In this document: piece by piece, positions 16,846 to 21,699 of the stretch
Position numbering within the stretch: position 1 is the stretch's first letter
Layout: each line of letters starts with the position of its first letter
NCBI GenBank assembly: GCA_049670505.1
Contig: JBATTK010000129.1
Coordinates: 1-21,699 of the forward strand
From: JBATTK01 sp049670505
Lineage (GTDB): Bacteria > Bacteroidota > Bacteroidia > Flavobacteriales > Flavobacteriaceae
Length of the DNA: 21,699 nucleotides
Direction of reading: 5' to 3'
Translations under genes and position numbers: made by a program
The notes under the pieces: generated by a model
What the model saw: only the letters and a program-made list of their open reading frames with translations
The model's database searches: none
What the model was told of the DNA's origin: nothing

Positions 16846-17487
16846 ATGAGAAGTAAAATTAAAATCATGTTATTTGTTGCCGTAGCCGTTGGAGGCTTAA
16901 CTGTAATGAACGCCCAAGAAAAAACCTCGGAATTCGAAGTACTGGGCAATTGTAATGGATGTAAAAAACGTATTGAAAAAGCGGCTAATTCGATCGACGG
17001 AGTAGCCAGTGCCAATTGGAACAAGGAAACAAAAGTAATTCAATTGACCTATAACTCCGAAAAGGCTTCGATAGAAGATGTATCTAAAGCCATCAATAAT
17101 GTTGGACATGACACCAAATTCGGTAAGGCCAGCGATAGTGCCTATGAGGCCTTGCCAGGCTGTTGCCAATATGATAGGGAGGGAACTGAAAGCTTGGAAG
17201 CATCCAAAGCAAAAACGGTGGCATCTTTCGATTTTGAAGTCTCAGGAAACTGCGGCATGTGCAAAAAGAGAATCGAGAAGGCTGCTAAAGCCGTTCCTGG
17301 AGTAACCAATGCAATATGGGATAAGGAAAGTAAGGTTGTAACTATTGAGGTTTCCGATGCTTCCATAACAAAAGATAATGTTTCCAAGGCAATAGCGGCC
17401 GTAGGACATGATACGGAATTTGATAAGGCGGAAGCATCGGTATATGATGCCCTACCAGGTTGTTGCCAATATGATAGAGTTCAATAA
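16846..17487 (+). CDS. Secreted tandem heavy-metal-associated (HMA) domain protein
   Basis: Periplasmic or secreted metal-binding protein of 213 residues, probably for Cu(I) or a similar soft metal. A signal peptide (about 1-24, ending MNAQ) has no lipobox. Two repeats follow with an exact 100-residue offset. Each has a ferredoxin-like HMA domain with the GNCxxCKKRIEKA loop (C36/C39 and C136/C139), a conserved VGHDT, and a C-terminal LPGCCQYDR (103-111 and 203-211). That gives two CxxC and two CC sites, eight cysteines in the mature part. Single-copy relatives with a trailing CC are common in Flavobacteria near metal transporters (family knowledge). It starts 35 nt after susD with no promoter found between them, so it appears to belong to the Sus-type unit and suggests metal as the theme of that locus. 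A mercury role (MerP-like) cannot be excluded. Confidence 0.92.
   Translation: MRSKIKIMLFVAVAVGGLTVMNAQEKTSEFEVLGNCNGCKKRIEKAANSIDGVASANWNKETKVIQLTYNSEKASIEDVSKAINNVGHDTKFGKASDSAYEALPGCCQYDREGTESLEASKAKTVASFDFEVSGNCGMCKKRIEKAAKAVPGVTNAIWDKESKVVTIEVSDASITKDNVSKAIAAVGHDTEFDKAEASVYDALPGCCQYDRVQ
16930..17481 (+). repeat. Internal tandem duplication in the HMA protein gene
   Basis: Residues 29-112 (nt 16930-17181) and 129-212 (nt 17230-17481) are paralogous copies at an exact 300-nt offset, joined by a Glu/Lys/Ala-rich linker. DNA stays identical over short blocks, such as TGTTGCCAATATGATAG near the end of each copy. Elsewhere the copies differ at many positions, so the duplication is not very recent. 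Confidence 0.85.
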
Positions 17488-17515
17488 ATAGGTAGGTCTT
17501 TGTTATAATTGTTTG

Positions 17516-17592
17516 GTTTTGATGATAATTTTAGTTCGATTAATAGCCTTATATAAACGGGATAGTATTGCGAACAAAATTATCATCAAAAC
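17516..17592. repeat. Long imperfect inverted repeat between the HMA and FGase-like genes
   Basis: The left arm (17516-17538, beginning GTTTTGATGATAATTTT) is complementary to the right arm (17571-17592, ending AAAATTATCATCAAAAC) over 22 pairs with a single unpaired base. A 32-nt loop separates them. It starts 28 nt after the HMA stop and ends 38 nt before the next ATG. It may end transcription of the Sus-type unit in either direction, be a paired operator, or be a remnant of a small mobile repeat. No target-site duplication was seen at its edges. Confidence 0.7.
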
Positions 17593-17630
17593 TATATTAG
17601 CATAACCTTATGTAAATTGGAATTAATGCA

Positions 17631-18638
17631 ATGAATGTTTTTAATAATTTAAAAATTAAATCACCCAAAAAAATGCGTAAAGATTTATTTATTCAAGTGT
17701 TTTTTAGAAAAGGTATAATTTTTTGTTTGCTCTGTGTCACTGCCCTTTTTCAAGTGCAGTGTTCTAGTAGCGAAAAATTTTTGGAATCATCTACTACAGA
17801 AAATGAGACATCGGTAAAACAAAACACCTTTGATGATAGCTGGCTGGAAACCGTTAACGGCAACATGCCCTTGGTTATAAGTGTTCCTCATGGAGGCACA
17901 ATTTCTCCAGAATTAATTAAAGACAGGGATTGTGGTACTAATGAGATGGACAACAATACAGCCCAACTCGCAGCTGAAATTGAAAATGCATTCAACGCTT
18001 CTGGAAAGAAACCGTTTCTAATTATTGCCAAATTGGGAAGGAACAAGATAGATTTTAATCGAGATTTGAAAGTAGCTACATGTGGAAACCCCCAAATGGA
18101 ATATACGTGGAATCAATACCACAAATATATTGAAGAGGCCATCGATGCAGCCATAAACAAATTTGGATATGCAATGTATATAGACCTGCATGGGCAAAGT
18201 CATCCAGTAAAACGATTGGAACTGGGTTATTTTTTAAGCTCAACAGCGCTTAAACAAGTACAAGAAGGCACAGAGACGAATTCAGAACTTGGCGATAAAA
18301 CATCTGTTAAAAATTTATTAGTAAACAACGATCAACTAACTCTTAAGGAATTATTGATGGGCGAAAATGCTTTTGGCACCCTGATGGAGAAATCTGGTTT
18401 TCCAGCAGTTCCAAGTCTTGGTAATCCTTATCCAAAACAAGGCGAACCCTATTTTAACGGAGGGTATAATACCAGAACATATACATCTTCCAATTATCCA
18501 AAGATTTTCGGTATGCAAATAGAGGCCAATTTTCGAGGCGTTCGGGACAGTGAGGAAAACCGCAAAAAATTTTCCAAAGCATTTACCCAATCAGTGACCA
18601 GTTATCTTGACTTTATAGAATCTAAATGGAAATATTAG
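17631..18638 (+). CDS. Exported N-formylglutamate amidohydrolase-like protein
   Basis: Member of the N-formylglutamate amidohydrolase (FGase) family, a metal-dependent amide hydrolase fold. Visible landmarks in the 335-residue form are PLVISVPHGG (80-89), LGRNKIDFNRDL (135-146) and the DLHGQSH metal-site motif (185-191). Unlike cytoplasmic HutG-type enzymes it has an N-terminal hydrophobic segment (about 28-43) followed by C44, with sequence FQVQC-SSS. This resembles a non-canonical lipobox, so it is likely exported and perhaps lipid-anchored. An alternative ATG at 17673 removes 14 residues and leaves a more usual 30-residue signal peptide; the longer start is given because a GGA lies shortly upstream. 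It stands alone after the inverted repeat. By eye it is more AT-rich than susCD. The true substrate is unknown and histidine degradation is unlikely given export. Confidence 0.85.
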   Translation: MNVFNNLKIKSPKKMRKDLFIQVFFRKGIIFCLLCVTALFQVQCSSSEKFLESSTTENETSVKQNTFDDSWLETVNGNMPLVISVPHGGTISPELIKDRDCGTNEMDNNTAQLAAEIENAFNASGKKPFLIIAKLGRNKIDFNRDLKVATCGNPQMEYTWNQYHKYIEEAIDAAINKFGYAMYIDLHGQSHPVKRLELGYFLSSTALKQVQEGTETNSELGDKTSVKNLLVNNDQLTLKELLMGENAFGTLMEKSGFPAVPSLGNPYPKQGEPYFNGGYNTRTYTSSNYPKIFGMQIEANFRGVRDSEENRKKFSKAFTQSVTSYLDFIESKWKY

Positions 18639-18896
18639 GCCATTAAAACTAATTATTTATTGGAATAGAATAATCTATGGCGAACTATTAAGGTCTCACC
18701 GCACATGAATCCCAAGCGATATGGTGGTTCAATCAAATTAAAATCAATAATCTATTAAAAGGCTGTCCTTGTTAATCGAATACATTTTAATGAATGCAGA
18801 TTCCTTCCATTATGAGTTTGGAAAAGACATCTGCTAAAGTTATTTGAGTTAGTACTGGATATTCCATTAATAAAGGGCAGCTTTAAAAATAGACTT

Positions 18897-20375
18897 ATGA
18901 AACTGAAACAAATAACATTAGAACAATATTTTCAAGACTTCAGAAAACATATTATTGGTATTGAAACGGAAATAGAGACCCCGTTCGGAAAAAAACCATT
19001 AATCTATGCCGATTGGATAGCGAGTGGCCGTTTATATGGCCCCATTGAAGATATCATGCGCAAAAGGATAGGGCCCATGGTCGGGAACACGCATTCCGAG
19101 ACCAGTTACACGGGCAAGTTGATGACCGGACTCTATGAAACTGCCAAAAATGAAATCAAAAAGCACGTAAACGCCTCGGAAGAGGATGCCATTATTACGA
19201 CCGATACCGGTATGACCGGCGTGCTCTGTAAATTCCAGCGCATTCTTGGACTAAAGATTCCGGAAAAACTGGAAAAAGCCTTTACAATTCCCAAAAATGA
19301 ACGCCCTATAGTTTTTCTGACCCACATGGAGCATCACTCCAACCAGACCACTTGGTTGGAAACCATTGCCGATGTCGTAGTCCTGCAACCTTCGGACGGC
19401 TTGTTCGTCGATGCAAAAGTTCTTGGCGCCCAACTGGAAAAGTACAAGGATCGAAAACTTAAAATAGGCTCCTTTACAGCCTGTTCCAACGTAACGGGCA
19501 TAGGTACAAATTACTACGAACTTGCCGAGATCATGCACGCCCATGAAGGGTACTGTTTTGTCGATTTTGCAGCTTCCGCGCCTTATGTCGAAATCGATAT
19601 GCATCCAAAAGAATCGACCGGAAGACTGGATGCGATTTTCTTTTCGCCCCATAAATTCTTGGGAGGACCAGGTAGTTCAGGGGTATTGGTATTTAACAAG
19701 GAATTGTATAAAAATCGGATACCGGATAACCCCGGTGGTGGCACCGTTACGTGGACCGACCCTTGGGGAGGACATAGCTTTTTTGAAAGCGTTGAAGCAC
19801 GAGAAGATGGCGGTACTCCTGGGTTTTTACAGACTATGAGAACGGCATTGGCAATAAGGTTAAAGGAAAAAATGAACTTGGAAAAAATCCGTCAACGCGA
19901 GAACGAGCTGGTAAGCAGGTGTTTTGAAGAACTTCCGAACATAAAAGGACTGGAAGTTCTGGCAAAAGAGGTGCGGTACCGTCTTGGTGTTTTTTCCTTT
20001 TACATAGAACATCTGCACTATAACCTAGTGGTAAAGCTTTTGAACGACCACTATGGTATACAAGTACGTGGAGGCTGTTCCTGTGCGGGCACCTACGGGC
20101 ATTTATTATTGGAAGTTTCCAAGGAACGCTCACGGAACATAACTAGTCAGATAGACCTTGGAAACCTAACCGAAAAGCCGGGTTGGGTACGCTTGTCACT
20201 TCATCCTACAATGACCGATAAAGAACTAGACTATATTTTGGGTGCCATCAAAAAAGTAGCCCAAGATGGGGAAGAAATGTCCAGAGAATACTCCTATAAC
20301 ACTCATACCAATGCGTTCTATCATGTATCCGAAAAACCAATAAAAGAAGATTTGACCCAATGGTTCGATATATAA
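18897..20375 (+). CDS. Class V aminotransferase / cysteine-desulfurase-like PLP enzyme
   Basis: Cytoplasmic PLP-dependent enzyme of the aminotransferase class V (NifS/SufS) fold, 492 residues, with no signal peptide. Motifs in order: HMEHHSNQ (143-150), a conserved His pair stacking near PLP; TACSNVTG (194-201); VDFAASAPY (222-230), where D223 should contact the PLP ring nitrogen; and SPHKFLGGPG (250-259), with K253 the Schiff-base lysine. RGGCSCAG (391-398) places C396 where SufS has its catalytic Cys (RxGxxCA), and C394 where SufS has His. It is about 85 residues longer than SufS, partly through a loop around 280-305 and a C-terminal tail. Desulfurase, selenocysteine lyase or another beta-elimination activity all remain possible. 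It is 258 nt from the previous gene and 33 nt before the amidohydrolase gene, with which it may be co-transcribed. Confidence 0.9.
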   Translation: MKLKQITLEQYFQDFRKHIIGIETEIETPFGKKPLIYADWIASGRLYGPIEDIMRKRIGPMVGNTHSETSYTGKLMTGLYETAKNEIKKHVNASEEDAIITTDTGMTGVLCKFQRILGLKIPEKLEKAFTIPKNERPIVFLTHMEHHSNQTTWLETIADVVVLQPSDGLFVDAKVLGAQLEKYKDRKLKIGSFTACSNVTGIGTNYYELAEIMHAHEGYCFVDFAASAPYVEIDMHPKESTGRLDAIFFSPHKFLGGPGSSGVLVFNKELYKNRIPDNPGGGTVTWTDPWGGHSFFESVEAREDGGTPGFLQTMRTALAIRLKEKMNLEKIRQRENELVSRCFEELPNIKGLEVLAKEVRYRLGVFSFYIEHLHYNLVVKLLNDHYGIQVRGGCSCAGTYGHLLLEVSKERSRNITSQIDLGNLTEKPGWVRLSLHPTMTDKELDYILGAIKKVAQDGEEMSREYSYNTHTNAFYHVSEKPIKEDLTQWFDI

Positions 20376-20408
20376 ATAAGCCGTATTAATCACAGATAAT
20401 AAATCCGC

Positions 20409-21699
20409 ATGTACATATTAAAAAAATTAAAATTTATCCTTTGTTGTTGTGTTGTTGTTTATTTTTTACCGTCTTACGGACAGGAAACTTTCCCTAAAAA
20501 TGACATCTCCGACCAAAGGGTACAGACCATGGCATTGACTCACGCCACCATAGTGGTCAACCCTGAAACAATCTTGGAGAATGCCACATTATTTGTAAGG
20601 GATGGTATCATTGAGTCCGTTGTTCCACAAACACAAGTTCCTACGGGCTATCGCGAAATAGACCTTCAAGGCAAATACATATATCCCTCCTTTATAGATA
20701 TGTTCAGTCATTACGGTCAGCCCAAAGTGACCATACCGCCACGGGTAAATCCATACGTTAAAAGGGAGCAGATACAATCAGACACCAAAGGTGCCTACAA
20801 TGCGAACGAGGCCATCAAATCGGATTACCAAAGTGCGGAACATTTTGAGGTGGCTAAAAAAGTAGCCGAAAAAATGAGGGAACAAGGCTTTGGAACAGTT
20901 GCCACAATTCGACCTGACGGTATTGCAAGAGGCACGGCATCTTTGGTAGTTCTGGGCGATGAAAGTGAAAATAAGATGGTCATAAAACCAAATGTAGCTG
21001 CCCATTATTCTTTTGACAAAGGTAGTTCCAGTCAAGATTATCCTGTATCACCCATGGGTGCGATTGCCCTTTTGCGACAGACTTTTTATGATGCCCAATG
21101 GTATGCCGCACAAGAACAAAAACCTTTTACCGATTTAGCTTTGGAATCACTTATTAAAAACAAGACCTTACCCCAGATAATGGAGGCTGATGGTTGGCTA
21201 ACAGCTTTGAGGGTAAATAAAATAAGTGAGGAGTTCAAGCTAAATTTTATTATCAAAGGTGGCGGAGATGAATACCAGCGTATCGAGGAGATAAAAAAAA
21301 TGGGCTCCCCTTTGATAATCCCTTTAAACTTCCCATCAGCTTTTGATGTTTCGGACCCATACCTAACCCAAAAAATCTCACTTACAGATTTAAAACACTG
21401 GGAGTTGGCGCCCTCAAATCCTGCTCGATTAGAGGACAAAGGGATAACCTTTGCGTTTACGGCTTACCCTATGGAGAGCAGTTCCGATTTTTTGGAAAAT
21501 CTAAGAAAATCCGTAACATATGGCCTGAGTAAAGAAAAAGCCCTTTCGGCATTGACAACGGTTCCGGCAAGCCTATTAAAAATAAATGAAAGCTTGGGCA
21601 CCTTGGAAAAGGGGAAACTCGCAAATTTCATCATTGCAGATGGTGACATTTTTGAAAAAAACACGGCACTGCTCGAAAACTATATCAAAGGAGCGCGTT
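20409..21699 (+). CDS. Secreted amidohydrolase-family protein, N-terminal part (runs off right edge)
   Basis: The first 430 codons of a secreted protein with the amidohydrolase-superfamily layout. The ATG at 20409 gives a Cys-rich signal peptide (FILCCCVVVYFLPSYGQ). Next come the N-terminal beta strand ATIVVNPETILENATLFVRDGII and the strand that normally ends PGLIDxHxH. Here it reads YPSFIDMFSHYG, so the first metal His is replaced by F99 and only H101 remains. The end of the visible part (LEKGKLANFIIADGDIFEKN) matches the closing strand of an amidohydrolase domain, yet the frame stays open. From memory, Flavobacteriaceae carry proteins of about 1000 residues with a degenerate first domain and an intact second domain, and this fits that plan. 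The second half is outside the window, so activity cannot be judged. It follows the PLP enzyme gene by 33 nt. Confidence 0.88.
   Translation, partial: MYILKKLKFILCCCVVVYFLPSYGQETFPKNDISDQRVQTMALTHATIVVNPETILENATLFVRDGIIESVVPQTQVPTGYREIDLQGKYIYPSFIDMFSHYGQPKVTIPPRVNPYVKREQIQSDTKGAYNANEAIKSDYQSAEHFEVAKKVAEKMREQGFGTVATIRPDGIARGTASLVVLGDESENKMVIKPNVAAHYSFDKGSSSQDYPVSPMGAIALLRQTFYDAQWYAAQEQKPFTDLALESLIKNKTLPQIMEADGWLTALRVNKISEEFKLNFIIKGGGDEYQRIEEIKKMGSPLIIPLNFPSAFDVSDPYLTQKISLTDLKHWELAPSNPARLEDKGITFAFTAYPMESSSDFLENLRKSVTYGLSKEKALSALTTVPASLLKINESLGTLEKGKLANFIIADGDIFEKNTALLENYIKGAR

Noticed and set aside
18639..18896. 258-bp gap searched for a small gene, tRNA or promoter
   Set aside because: Only very short frames, no cloverleaf, and no exact TAnnTTTG with a suitable upstream box were seen.

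Overview
The window reads as a chromosomal segment from a member of the Bacteroidota, most likely a Flavobacteriaceae. The evidence is a SusC/SusD pair with its own ECF sigma factor and FecR, a small HYC_CC_PP-type cysteine protein, signal peptides ending in a small residue plus Gln, and promoter-like elements of the Bacteroidota kind (TTG-like box about 18-20 nt upstream of TAnnTTTG). Genus and species cannot be named from what is visible. No RNA genes, CRISPR array, insertion sequence or prophage were recognised, and no gap between genes exceeds 300 bases.

Left part (1-7349, minus strand): a copper/silver resistance operon transcribed right to left. It holds a small secreted HYC_CC_PP protein, a CusA-type RND pump, a TolC-like outer membrane factor whose start overlaps the pump stop by ATGA, and a multicopper oxidase that runs off the left edge and carries a striking methionine-rich insert. 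The periplasmic adaptor (CusB) is not in the window and may lie beyond position 1. The operon seems to be driven by a promoter at 7435-7464. That promoter is abutted by a perfect 20-bp palindrome with a Crp/Fnr-like core, TGAT-N4-ATCA, centred about 40 bp upstream of the predicted transcription start.

Middle (7350-10500): divergent from the copper operon is a FecA-like TonB-dependent receptor without a signalling domain. After it comes an ECF sigma factor on the minus strand.

Right-middle (10616-17487, plus strand): a FecR anti-sigma factor (divergent from its sigma), a SusC receptor with an N-terminal STN signalling domain, a SusD lipoprotein, and a secreted protein made of two nearly exact 100-residue repeats, each a CxxC heavy-metal-associated domain followed by LPGCCQYDR. 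No glycan-degrading enzyme is present. I therefore read this as a Sus-type uptake or sensing locus linked to metal rather than to polysaccharide. Together with the copper efflux operon next door, this is the most interesting system in the window.

Right end (17631-21699, plus strand): after a long imperfect inverted repeat there is an exported N-formylglutamate amidohydrolase-like protein, then a class V PLP enzyme with cysteine-desulfurase-like active-site residues, and the first 430 residues of a secreted amidohydrolase-family protein whose HxH metal motif is degenerate.
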